37,195 nucleotides of DNA from Chrysochromulina tobinii (taxonomy: Eukaryota > Haptophyta > Prymnesiales > Chrysochromulinaceae), in assembly GCA_001275005.1 (NCBI GenBank), contig JWZX01003113.1, forward strand, positions 1 through 37,195. Direction: 5' to 3'. This document shows positions 18,801-26,714 of the stretch, one piece after another; position 1 is the first letter of the stretch, and the number at the start of each line of letters is the position of its first letter. The notes under the pieces are model-generated. The model ran no database searches, was not told the origin of the DNA, and saw only the letters and a program-made list of their open reading frames with translations. Position numbers and translations under genes: made by a program.

Positions 18801-20666
18801 GCTCTTGAGGGACGTCCCGACCAAGGCCAGAACGGCCGCCTTCGAGTACAAGTGGCTCATGGCAAACTGGCGCCCCTGCTGGTACAGGAAATTTGCGCGC
18901 TCGAGGCAGCGCCCCTTTTCGTGCGGGTCCAACCCCTCACCGATGGCCGCGAGGATCTGCGCCAAGATCGAATTCATCTCCTCGACCCCCTTGATGTACT
19001 GGTTCGTGCTGAGCAACGTGGCCGCCTTGGCCTTGGCGGCGCTCGTGTCGGCACTGATCATCGTGAGCGCCTCATCCACAATGGCCATCGCGTCGTGTTC
19101 GTCGAGCGAGCCGCCATTCGCCTGGCGCCTCTCGCACTTCTTGCTGAGCTCGTCCATCGCCACGCGTGTCGCCTTCTCCTGGTCGTTCACAGAAGACCCG
19201 GCCACAGCCTCCTTGAGCGTCAGCTCGACGTCGATGCGCGAGAGCATGCCCGAGGAGAGGCCCATGTGGCGTGCCATCATCTCTTGCTTCATCTTCTCGA
19301 TGGCGGCCTTCTTCTCCGCCGCCGAGGCCGCCTTGACCTCTTGCACCGCCTTCTCGATCGCCTCCTGCATTTGCTCCTCGGTGATCATGCCCGAATGCGA
19401 CACGACGCCAACCGCCGATGCGAACTTAGCCGGGTCGAAGCCCTCGCCACCCATCGCCTCGAGCATCTTCTTGAGCTTCTCGTTATCCTCCTTGAGCTCC
19501 CGAATCATCTTGTCGGTCGGATTCTCCATCACCTGGACCACGACCTTGATCTGCTTCGCGCGGTCGGCGTACCGCAGCGTCGAGAGGGTCTCTTCGTAGT
19601 TGATGTCGGCGGGCGAGAGCGCGGCCACCATGATGGTCTTCGAGTTGCCGCCGAGTGCCGACTGCAGGATCTGCGTGAGCTTCGAGTCGCGGTACGGCAC
19701 GAAGACCTTCTTGCCCGGGTTGTTCGACTGGTCCGCGAGTGCCTTGATCACATTGCCGAGAGACGAGAGCGACTTGTTGATTGCTGCGCCCTCCTTGAGA
19801 CGATCCCCGGTGGCGCCGGTCGACTCCGCGCGCTCGGAGCCTGCCAGGTCGACCAGGTTCATGTCGGACCGAAGCTCTCTGACCCGCCCTTCCTCGGTGA
19901 TGATCTGCTTGATGGAGATGGTCATGATGGTGTGCGCGCGCGACGAGGTGGCATTCATCTGGGTAGCGGCGACGGTACGCGACGCGGTCCCCGCGTCCAT
20001 CGTGTCGCTGATCTGCTTGAAGGTGCCCACGGCCTTGGCCTTCGTGCCCTCGACGAAGGTGCCATTGGGTGTCGTGCGCACTTTCAGATCGTTGTTCGTC
20101 TTGGGATCTGGATTGAGCAGATCGCGGATCTTCTCGTTGTAGATCTCCATCATCGAAAAGGTGACCTGCAGATCGATGTTGCGTGTCGCGAGCTCGGCCT
20201 TCTTCTGGAAGACGGTGTCGCACACCTGCGGCACGATGCCCTTGTTCGACCCATAGCCGACAAACGAGTACGACTTACCCGAGCCAGTCTGGCCATACGC
20301 AAACAGGCAGCAGTTGAAGCCCTTAAGTGCGTTATCGAGCACACTCTGGCCCAGGCCCAGGTAGACGAGCCTCTGATCGGCGTACTCCATACCAAACGGG
20401 CTCGTCGTCGGCCCGCCGCGCCGATTGCCTATGGCATTGTAGCCGCCGCCAGGCAGGCCCAGATCCGGCTCAGGTTCATTGAGGACATCGAAGCCATCGT
20501 GGCTCCAGTACGAGAAGTCGAAGGCAAAGTCCTTTTCCTCCTGCGTATCCGGGTTGGTGATGATCGTTGTTGGTCCCTGCATGCGAATGATGCACTTGGC
20601 ATTGCGCTCCTTCTCACGGCCGTTGAAGGGACGCACGCGCACGGCGACCTTGACCGACTCGGCCAT
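15867..20666 (-). CDS. Kinesin-3 (FHA-domain, KIF1/Unc104-like) with C-terminal CaaX box
   Basis: A single-exon, 1599-aa microtubule motor. The motor domain (about 5-375) has the P-loop GQTGSGKS at 125-132, switch I NATSSRAH at 238-245, switch II DLAGSERAES at 273-282 and neck KQIKVVVQVMENP. It carries a Gly/Pro-rich insertion at about 62-92. Helical and coiled-coil stretches follow. An FHA domain lies at about 770-862 (VVFGRE, SFINGKPVEADETLLRHDDRLILG). A KIF1B/DUF3694-like region at about 1085-1240 includes PQLVGFAYLYLAPVAY and WVPIYNHAGVKQGELSVVLKP. The tail (about 1480-1580) is coiled coil, and the last four residues are CVIS, a classic prenylation signal. I see no PH domain at the C-terminus, unlike KIF1A/Unc104. 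Kinesin-3 motors carry vesicles or act in cilia. The start ATG at 20664-20666 fits the universal N-terminal motor strand (VKVAVRVRPF). Confidence 0.95.
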   Translation of the reverse strand: MAESVKVAVRVRPFNGREKERNAKCIIRMQGPTTIITNPDTQEEKDFAFDFSYWSHDGFDVLNEPEPDLGLPGGGYNAIGNRRGGPTTSPFGMEYADQRLVYLGLGQSVLDNALKGFNCCLFAYGQTGSGKSYSFVGYGSNKGIVPQVCDTVFQKKAELATRNIDLQVTFSMMEIYNEKIRDLLNPDPKTNNDLKVRTTPNGTFVEGTKAKAVGTFKQISDTMDAGTASRTVAATQMNATSSRAHTIMTISIKQIITEEGRVRELRSDMNLVDLAGSERAESTGATGDRLKEGAAINKSLSSLGNVIKALADQSNNPGKKVFVPYRDSKLTQILQSALGGNSKTIMVAALSPADINYEETLSTLRYADRAKQIKVVVQVMENPTDKMIRELKEDNEKLKKMLEAMGGEGFDPAKFASAVGVVSHSGMITEEQMQEAIEKAVQEVKAASAAEKKAAIEKMKQEMMARHMGLSSGMLSRIDVELTLKEAVAGSSVNDQEKATRVAMDELSKKCERRQANGGSLDEHDAMAIVDEALTMISADTSAAKAKAATLLSTNQYIKGVEEMNSILAQILAAIGEGLDPHEKGRCLERANFLYQQGRQFAMSHLYSKAAVLALVGTSLKSAGGDTDALRKGQVAAEVKFDQLLRDREEGIIDESGMQATMERAMGAMGGDQKERLAQMAAAKRGVGFTVRARSMGSAEMRAKMQIAQALMKNQERMSELTQSFDSKLSQSEAESAMLLQSLGLTGITEKEMKVTPSLRNLNQDPTMSEMLVYYLKPGQTMITTPEDEGKPAQSIAISGGGVMRGHGTVVFGRELSPPLRYIKGAGISFINGKPVEADETLLRHDDRLILGNSQAFRVVDPLDPNAKKASKIIDWDLAQTELAQALGTAVDLKVEEQVAKKKAELDAQLKAMEEKFAAENERLRQELAKGGKGSASQQSQLKQMDRRKASIESFSAKAKAHVNEYKRELYALEDQLKKVMPVVMEANQMAKQLGRCVSYEAKLVTHIPQSHLIDPLSPVEELLTQKVIELLIKVTLHNPRTDMKREWYWDTEPFFDRLGRMRLVWQKWMLEHVMVPTHSPEDPFWSPPKPQLVGFAYLYLAPVAYCCPCKQWVPIYNHAGVKQGELSVVLKPTKPDMKSPLPPTSDPNSLLGKRLDFEMTIESCRGLMDCPNKNVSVEYMFKAEEGTRTTPPCSGKKFDPKFSEKHLFTLPKVEELHIAYLCKDAICFEVWGESEDVEETDVAEAISMELPPETFEFFLAHDVRLTESGYQCAFAPDLHKNKKTLPAGALAAGHSISQETHHVLDFSIAQTEKHFKVANVGRVSLGNWRDAEGKAVPGTPWTPLKITKQGRASDAEPWKVECEWTALPPLMNEPEKAGQVYFVDLKAEIQEIERLGLEEGLQLLKTLTLRLEPKGTNILGFGSYSEKEKAARDRATSVLQEVYMGQFEVSDAAVNLAMMNLREESGGDTKSIIKNHESEVEQLKKLLVDECNRQYEDLALKAEPLGFDLAPSLALWTLPSEVLGGLEMMGADKESLQKMVNQLKLELKAAKERIAYLEGASSVSKAQKQIQRLRHEMLQRKAAGGAPRADGSKACVIS

Positions 20667-20705
20667 CGGGAGAACGAGCGACTCCTCTGAAGCCTGCTTA
20701 CCTGC

Positions 20706-20720
20706 GAGAGAGAGAGAGAG
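20706..20720. repeat. (GA)n microsatellite / polypyrimidine tract
   Basis: Seven and a half GA units. On the kinesin strand this is a CT tract followed by CGCAG|GTAAGC, a strong 3' splice site in the 5' leader, 35 nt before the kinesin ATG. Confidence 0.7.
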
Positions 20721-20885
20721 GGAGCAACGTGTGCACAGCTAAGGGTCAGTCGAAAGATGCGAAGATGGAGCGGAGCGAGTTCTCGGTTATTGACGGAGAC
20801 CACAGCTACCTCCAGAGACAGGGCGGCGCGGCCCGACGCCTAACGCTTCCAACAGCAGGCGGAGTGGAGAGGGGTGCGGCACTAA

Positions 20886-20906
20886 TACCGGTAAAATTTA
20901 CCGGTA
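20886..20906. promoter_or_regulatory. 21-bp palindrome, operator-like
   Basis: Arms TACCGGTAAA and TTTACCGGTA (10 bp each, perfect) flank one central A. It lies 220 bp upstream of the kinesin ATG and 128 bp upstream of the divergent gene. Such symmetry is typical of a dimeric DNA-binding protein site; the protein is unknown. Confidence 0.5.
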
Positions 20907-21033
20907 CCATTCACACCCAAAAAGGGAGCTGGGCTTTTAGGATTCTCTGCACATTCAAACAAAGCCACATATCAAAGAGGTGACTTGCGTTCACCAGAAA
21001 TCATAGATCTGCCTCATCCTCGCGTCGATTGTA

Positions 21034-22077
21034 ATGCTCGCGAGCTATCTTCAATGCGTCCTTCAATGCGTCCTCGCGCTTGCGCCGGGCGTGCATCACG
21101 TAGCACACCCGCACCGCATGCCGCGCGCGGCGGCGCGCGTGCAACTCAGTGCCTCTGCTACGGTCATCGCTGAGGAGGGAAAGCAGGTTCCTCTGCAAAA
21201 TCTCCGGCCGTCGCCCATGCTGCAGCCGCGAGAGGTGATCAGCTCGGTGATGGCGGCGCTGCACCGCAGCAATTGGGACAAGCCGACGCCGTATTATGGC
21301 TTTGAAGTGGCGCTGCGCTTCCTCGCACCCACACATCAAGCAGTTCTGAAGTAAGCCAAGCCTGCCGGCTTCTACCGATACCTTCGGCAACCGCACAAGC
21401 GGTACGAGATTGAATGGAACGAGTACCGATTCGAGGGTGATCTGATCACGCTGCAGACGGACGTTCCGGGCATCATCCGCGAGGAGGCATACCAGCAGAC
21501 CAGCCTGCGCAGTTCGCCCGATGCCGAGTGGCTCTCCGCGCGATGGAAGCTTGTGAAAGTGGACTGCGACTACGGCGAAACGACGCAGCAGCAGTGGCTG
21601 GTCGAAGCCGTGTTCGCCAACGAGCCCGACGATCTCGAGATTGCATCGGGCGCTGCTCCCAGCGCGGTGGATGAGGACGACGGCGAAGCGTCCCTCAATT
21701 GGAACGGGCTGTGGGTGCCAGTCGAGAGCCCGCGGCAGGTGGTGGCCAAAGTGATGCGCGCGCTACGCAAGATGGACGCGCCCTATCCACTGCACGGCGC
21801 CGCGGTGGCGACGCGCTATTGCTCGCCGCAGAACCGTGCCTCCCAGCTCAGCCCGCAGGTCTTCGCGCGCTACCTCGAAGACCCCTGGTATCAAATCCTC
21901 GTCGAGTGGGACGAGGCTGAGCTCGATGTGGAGCCTGAGAATGACGAGCCACTGTGGAACACTGCCGATATCGAGGTGCCCGTGAAGCGTGCGGCCGACG
22001 ACACGTACAGCGTGGTCTACTGGAAGCTGTCCCTGTACAATGGCCAGTGGCTCATCGACTCGCTCAACATCGTGTGA
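21034..22077 (+). CDS. Tandem DUF4864/SnoaL-like protein with one in-frame stop
   Basis: From the ATG at 21034 the frame runs to TGA at 22075-22077 (348 codons), broken only by TAA at 21352-21354. Both sides are in the same frame and clearly coding, because two copies of one domain can be aligned. Copy 1 is PREVISSVMAALHR, then FEVALRFLAP, then FYRYLRQPHKRYEIEWNEY. Copy 2 is PRQVVAKVMRALRK, then AAVATRYCSP, then FARYLEDPWYQILVEWDEA. The stop falls inside copy 1, between conserved blocks. The pattern (ALxxxDxPxPxxGxxVAxRFxSPxN, then FxRYLxxP) resembles the DUF4864/SnoaL-like fold of plastid-associated proteins; this family call is tentative. The N-terminus is hydrophobic and basic, possibly for targeting. 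The stop could be a sequence error, a recent null mutation, readthrough, or a tiny intron. Confidence 0.65.
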
Positions 22078-23003
22078 AGCGTGTGAATCATATGAGGAGC
22101 GCTGCACTTAAATGTAGAGAGAGGACGAGAAGAGCTCGTACACCGCACGAGCTCCGGCCTTGCTATGTAACTGCGGCGGCCATGGTTGGTAACCGTTCGC
22201 CTGTGCAGTTTCATACGGGTCATTGTGTAGGAGTGGGGTGTCACTGAGTCTGACTGGGACGTGGCGGACAGGCTTCGAGCTCGCGGCACAAGGTGCAAGC
22301 GGAACCCGCGGAGGCCTCTTCGCTCTTGTGCTTCGCTTTGTCTCCGCTCGGTGTCGCGAGTTTTGAGGGTTTTGAGCCGGCCCGCCGTGCGCGTCGGCGT
22401 TTTGGCCGGTCGCCTTTGTCGGCGTTCGGTTCGGGTCGCGCGAGACTCAACGTACAACGAGACTCCGGGTCCCAATGGCAATGCCGCAAAAAGCGCAATG
22501 GCGCGGAAGATGCCGGCGCGCGGCGGCGGACGCGCGCGAGCGGGGAGGGGTCGGCGCGGCCCGGAGGCGCGGTGGCGCGGAGCTCGCGCGTCATCGCCGC
22601 AGGCGAGGCCACAGCACAGGCGATAGGCCCCGTGCCCGTCGCGCACCCTGCTGTGTGGACTCCTGGACTGTGCGGATCGGATCGGGACCCTGCAGCGCCC
22701 TGGGGGCTGGGGCCCCGTCCCCCGCGAAACTCTTAAAAACTCCCCCCCACACAGAGAATTTGTCACGTGTGACATGTGTGGGGCGCTATCGGCGGGGGAA
22801 AAGCGCGGACACAGGCCGCGGAGGCGGAGCGCGCGGGGCCGGAGAGCGCGCGTCGGTGACCCAGGGTCGGTGACCGGGTCCGCGGTGAGCAAAGCAGGGG
22901 GCCAAGGTGAGTCGGTTCGGAGGCATTGTTCCGGTCATTCACAGACTTGTTGTATTTCATTCACAAAAGATTCGAAACACACCCCTGGTCCCTGTGGGTT
23001 GCG
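22078..23003. other. GC-rich intergenic region before PIG-L
   Basis: This stretch of about 925 bp has no convincing gene; its open frames are Arg/Pro/Ala-rich and low in complexity. It holds a nested inverted repeat with a CACGTG core (22745-22783) and two TTCACA boxes (22938-22943 and 22960-22965) just before the PIG-L start. Confidence 0.5.
22745..22783. promoter_or_regulatory. Nested inverted repeat with CACGTG core
   Basis: Outer arms are CCCCACACA (22745-22753) and TGTGTGGGG (22775-22783). Inner arms are TGTCAC (22761-22766) and GTGACA (22769-22774). The centre contains CACGTG (22764-22769), the G-box/E-box bound by bHLH and bZIP factors. It lies about 220 bp upstream of the PIG-L ATG. 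Confidence 0.55.
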
Positions 23004-23741
23004 ATGGTGGTCGTATTCGGCGCCCATGACTTGCTTAATGACGGCGGCGGAATCGGTGCTCTGCTCGTGACGGCGCACCCGGACGACGAGACACTCTTCT
23101 TTTCACCGGCGCTGCTAGCGCTCTGCGATATGCTGGAGCTGCACGTGCTGTGTCTTTCGACAGGCAACTACGATGGATTGGGTGCGGTACGTTCAGCAGA
23201 GCTACTTCGAGCGTGCGCAGTTCTAGGCGTTTCGGCTGAGCGCGTCGAAATCGTCGACGACGCCGAAATGCAGGATGGGCCAAAGGTGCACTGGTCTGCA
23301 CAGCGCGTCGCGTCCATTGTCAACGCACACCTCGTGAGCCGCGGGCTGCTGCGTGTGTTGACCTTTGACGCGCAGGGCGTCACTGGCCACGCGAACCATA
23401 AAGGAGTCGAACGTGGGGTGTTACACCTGCTCGGGTCGGCTGGCAGTCAACGACCACGTGTGTACAGTCTGCACAGCGTCGGAGTGCTGCGTCACTATCT
23501 GGGCTGGTGCGACGTGCCAATAACAGTATTGGCGGTGCTACTGCAACGCCTGTGCTGCAGGCGGCGCGCGCGCCGCATGATCTGCTGTGTGAGTTTGAAG
23601 CCCTGGCGTTGCCATGCTGCCATGCAGCGGCATGCGAGCCAATACGTTTGGCACCGACGGCTCAACGTGCTCTTCTCACGCTACGTGCACGTCAACACGC
23701 TCATCATGGTGTCGCCCACGAGTGAACAAAAGACCGCTTAA
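23004..23741 (+). CDS. PIGL: GlcNAc-phosphatidylinositol de-N-acetylase (PIG-L family)
   Basis: A 245-aa enzyme. The family removes acetate from GlcNAc-PI on the cytosolic face of the ER, the second step of GPI-anchor synthesis. Motifs are the metal-binding, catalytic AHPDDETLFF (HPDDE 25-29), LSTGNYDGLGAVRSAEL (substrate/metal region), LTFDAQGVTGHANHKGV (second metal-binding His pair) and the C-terminal SRYVHVNTL, which matches the eukaryotic PIG-L ending. Open frame extends upstream to a TTG at 22926, but the first ATG is at 23004. That leaves little N-terminal hydrophobic anchor, so an unseen upstream exon is possible. The hydrophobic VPITVLAVLLQRLCC segment may help membrane association. 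The next gene, 135 bp downstream, encodes GPI-phospholipase D. Confidence 0.9.
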   Translation: MVVVFGAHDLLNDGGGIGALLVTAHPDDETLFFSPALLALCDMLELHVLCLSTGNYDGLGAVRSAELLRACAVLGVSAERVEIVDDAEMQDGPKVHWSAQRVASIVNAHLVSRGLLRVLTFDAQGVTGHANHKGVERGVLHLLGSAGSQRPRVYSLHSVGVLRHYLGWCDVPITVLAVLLQRLCCRRRARRMICCVSLKPWRCHAAMQRHASQYVWHRRLNVLFSRYVHVNTLIMVSPTSEQKTA

Positions 23742-23791
23742 TGTTGTTTTGGGGTTACTTCGGCGAATGCGGTTTCGTTTGACGAATTTCA

Positions 23792-23801
23792 CGAAATTTC
23801 G
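23792..23801. promoter_or_regulatory. 10-bp palindrome CGAAATTTCG
   Basis: A perfect palindrome in the 135-bp spacer between PIG-L and the GPI-PLD gene, 75 bp before the GPI-PLD ATG. It overlaps a second half-like element (GAATTTCACG). Confidence 0.3.
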
Positions 23802-23876
23802 CGGCGTCGCCGATGAAGGCTCAAACCCACCCCTCTCCTGTGGGCGCCGACGGTGATCGTGTGTCTTCGCAGCACA

Positions 23877-26714
23877 ATGCGACCCATCTTTTTTGCCGCC
23901 TTTCTCTGCCTGGACACGGCATCAGCGGCCAGCATGAACGTGCACACGCTCGTCGGCGAGCGGGCCACTGCCTACTTCGCGGGCGTAACAGCCGGCGAAG
24001 GCATTTCGCCGACAATGGCCGCTGCATTGCAGGCCGTGATCCGCAACAACACGGACGCGATTTCGGGTGGCGCTGACTTTCCAGATTTTCTGTACGCGTG
24101 CGGCACGTACGCGGATCACCACGATGCTGGCGAAGCCGCTCATTGGCCGCCCTTCCAGGCCGCCGGCATCCGCTACGTGCGAGAGCGCTGGCCAGACCCA
24201 GCGCTCTGGGACGATGACGCCAAGGAGCTCATCGCCTTCATCTTCGGCGTCTCAGTGCATTACGTGGCCGACGAGCTGTGGGAGGGCCTCGCCTCGCCGC
24301 TCGGCGAGCGCCGCGGCTTCACAGAGATGATCGACGTCTTCCAACTCGGCAACGTGGGGCACGGCAACGTTGCCGAAGGTGTGTCCAATTGGGGCGGCGA
24401 CTTGTACGCCTCGTGGACCTTGGACGAGGGCAACATTAGCGCGTGGACGCGCAAGTTCCCGCTCGAGGAGCTGGTCGAGATCTACCACATGACCCCGAAG
24501 AACGGCGTCTTCGCCCACAACTCGACCAACTTCACGGACGTGACGCTCGCCTCCCTTGTCGAGTGCAAGGGTCTGTTCGATATCGGGCTTTGGGCACTCC
24601 AGACGTTTGGAACGCTCCTGTACCCTTTCTACAATGATGGGCCGATGGCGCAGCACAAGCTGCCCTACATCCAGGAGAACCTGCTTGAGGCGCCATTGGT
24701 TGGGCTCGACGACATGGGTGCGGTCGTTACGTTTGCATGGGGCCGCCTCGCCCGCTGGCTCGCAAGCCCTGACGGCCCTCCACTCGTGCCGCCACAAAGG
24801 TCCGACCTTGACAAGTGGGCCGCGGCGGCGGCGGGCGACGCGGACGACCGCAGCTGGTATGAGCTCTCCCAGCGGCTGGTGCCATTTGTCACGCACACCT
24901 CGGCGCTGCGAGGGCTGCCGCAACACGCTGTGCGCGAGTACTTTCGCGTCGTGGCGGAAGAGAAGCAGCGTGTGGGGCTGAGTTACGACGGTCCTGTGGA
25001 TCTTGAGGAGCCTCTGTGGGGAATCGTGCAGGCCCTCGCAGATCATTTCTTGTCTGCCAGCAGACAGGCGACCGCTACCGACGCCGGCGCCACTCCGATC
25101 GAATTCTATCGCGTGCCGCCGTCACCACCGGCTACACCGGGAGCGTCTGCACTGTCCGCCTTGCCCGCCACTTCGGTGGCCTCCGCCACACACGCCGACC
25201 CAGTTGCATGGTCGATTCGATCGGCCGCCTCCGGCAGCACTGGCGTCGCCGCGCTTGCATACCACGGTAGCGCGGTCGCCTCGGGCGACTTTGACGGCGA
25301 CGGGCAGCCCGAGGCCGCCGTGGGCGCGATGGGCGTTGGCTCACAAGGCGGGGTCCCCCGCTCCGGGGTGGTGTTTGTGGACCAGTCGGGTGCTTCGGCC
25401 TCCTCTTCGGCGTCTCGCGTCGTGCTCGATGGTGGTGCCTCTCCTATGGCTCGCTTTGGGAGCACGCTGGTGGTGCTCGACTGGAACCTCGACGGCATCG
25501 ACGACCTCGCTGTTGGAGCGCCCGGGTGGAGTGGCTGGAATACCTCTGACGCGGCCGCCTCTCCATTCCCACTCAACGGCGACCCCACCTACCGCAACTA
25601 CGGGCGCGTCTTCGTGTATCTAGGCTCCAAAGGTTCGGGGTTGCAGGTTGCTGCACCGATTGTGCTGACCACCTCGAACGTCTTCACCGGCCTCGGATGG
25701 GCCCTCGCAGCGGCCGATGTCACCAGCGACGGCCATTCAGATCTGCTCCTCGGTTGCCCGCAGGCGAATGACTGGGACGGGCGCGTGCTTGCCCTCGCTG
25801 CCACGACGGCGCGCGTCGCGGGTGCGGTGCTCGATGTTGACGCCCCCGGTGTGGCCGATCTCGATCTCTCAGGAAAGGCGAGCGCTGCCGAGTTCGGCGC
25901 TGGATGGTTCGGTGCGTCGGTGGCCGTCTCGGCTGGCGACGCGCCCTCGGCCCCGCCCCTGCTTCTCGTTGGAGCTCCGTACTCTCGCCACAACCTGCGG
26001 TGCAGCCAGGAGTGCGAGATTGTTGGGCGGGTCTTCGGCTTTGCGCTCGCCAGCCAAGACGCTGCGCTTCCCAAGCCGTTCAACACCTCGGCCGCCATCT
26101 TCTCGATATTCGGTGAGGATCCCCTCGGTCGGATGGGGGCGTCTGTGGCCACCACCATGGCCGGTGCCAGTGGCGGCGTGGCCGGCGGCGAGTTGGTGGC
26201 GTTGGGTGTTCCGGGCGCTGGCGCGACGCGCATGGGCAAGATTGCACTCATCAACGCCGCATCGCTCCCGTCGCTTCGCGGAGACGTGAGCCTCGCGAGC
26301 CTCGAGCCCACGACAGCGCGCATGCTCCTCGGCGACGTCGAGCAGGGACGGCTGGGATCGACGCTCATCTTTGCGGACGTGACGGCGGATGGGCAGCCTG
26401 ACTTGATCACGAGTGCACCGCATGAGAATGGCAAGAGCGGCCTGCACATCCCGTTTGACCAGCGCGAGCTCGGGTCTGTGTATGTCTTCGACCGCGCCGA
26501 GCTGCTTTGTTGGTCGCGGCACTGGCTGACAAGCTCAGCCTCGACCAACAATGCCACATGGGCTCACAAGGGCACGCGTGCGCGCGGACGGCTCGGGGCC
26601 TCGGTCGCTGCGCTCAACCAGAGCTGCATGCTCGTCGGTTCTCCACGCGCGAGCGCCGAGAGCCCGTACATCATGGAAGGGAATGGCGCCGTTGATATTC
26701 TCTGTGTGCACTGA
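23877..26714 (+). CDS. GPLD1: GPI-specific phospholipase D-like protein (GPLD1 family)
   Basis: A 945-aa secreted protein. The ATG at 23877 begins a signal peptide (MRPIFFAAFLCLDTASA). The N-terminal zinc-dependent phospholipase region matches GPLD1: HTLVGERA, FPDFLYACGTYADHHDAGEAAHWPPF and IAFIFGVSVHYVADELW, with several candidate zinc-binding His/Asp. After about residue 440 come seven FG-GAP-like repeats forming a beta-propeller, some with Ca2+-loop signatures (DFDGDGQPEAAVGA, DWNLDGIDDLAVGAPG, DVTSDGHSDLLLG, DVTADGQPDLITSAP). In mammals the enzyme cleaves the inositol-phosphate bond and releases GPI-anchored proteins. Length and domain order match the mammalian enzyme (about 840 aa) with extra loops. 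It follows PIG-L on the same strand. Confidence 0.93.
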   Translation: MRPIFFAAFLCLDTASAASMNVHTLVGERATAYFAGVTAGEGISPTMAAALQAVIRNNTDAISGGADFPDFLYACGTYADHHDAGEAAHWPPFQAAGIRYVRERWPDPALWDDDAKELIAFIFGVSVHYVADELWEGLASPLGERRGFTEMIDVFQLGNVGHGNVAEGVSNWGGDLYASWTLDEGNISAWTRKFPLEELVEIYHMTPKNGVFAHNSTNFTDVTLASLVECKGLFDIGLWALQTFGTLLYPFYNDGPMAQHKLPYIQENLLEAPLVGLDDMGAVVTFAWGRLARWLASPDGPPLVPPQRSDLDKWAAAAAGDADDRSWYELSQRLVPFVTHTSALRGLPQHAVREYFRVVAEEKQRVGLSYDGPVDLEEPLWGIVQALADHFLSASRQATATDAGATPIEFYRVPPSPPATPGASALSALPATSVASATHADPVAWSIRSAASGSTGVAALAYHGSAVASGDFDGDGQPEAAVGAMGVGSQGGVPRSGVVFVDQSGASASSSASRVVLDGGASPMARFGSTLVVLDWNLDGIDDLAVGAPGWSGWNTSDAAASPFPLNGDPTYRNYGRVFVYLGSKGSGLQVAAPIVLTTSNVFTGLGWALAAADVTSDGHSDLLLGCPQANDWDGRVLALAATTARVAGAVLDVDAPGVADLDLSGKASAAEFGAGWFGASVAVSAGDAPSAPPLLLVGAPYSRHNLRCSQECEIVGRVFGFALASQDAALPKPFNTSAAIFSIFGEDPLGRMGASVATTMAGASGGVAGGELVALGVPGAGATRMGKIALINAASLPSLRGDVSLASLEPTTARMLLGDVEQGRLGSTLIFADVTADGQPDLITSAPHENGKSGLHIPFDQRELGSVYVFDRAELLCWSRHWLTSSASTNNATWAHKGTRARGRLGASVAALNQSCMLVGSPRASAESPYIMEGNGAVDILCVH

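Larger units (their letters stand above)
20667..21033. promoter_or_regulatory. Divergent promoter region with long palindrome, kinesin / tandem DUF gene
   Basis: A 367-bp region. It contains a (GA)n run at 20706-20720 that reads as a pyrimidine tract plus CAG on the kinesin strand, a 21-bp palindrome at 20886-20906 and TTCACA at 20910-20915. Confidence 0.45.

Noticed and set aside
18498-20690. 730-codon open frame antisense to the kinesin
   Set aside because: It mirrors the kinesin coding strand, has His/Arg/Leu-rich shadow composition and no recognisable domain; the opposite strand has full motor motifs.
21351-21399. GT-AG intron beginning GTAAGC at the in-frame TAA of the tandem DUF gene
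   Set aside because: GTAAGC is a good donor, but every acceptor within about 100 nt leaves the wrong frame, and the sequence removed includes residues that align to the second domain copy.
22017-22892. 291-codon open frame on the minus strand before PIG-L
   Set aside because: It is low-complexity Arg/Pro/Ala sequence with no domain, and it overlaps regulatory-looking repeats and the end of a real gene.
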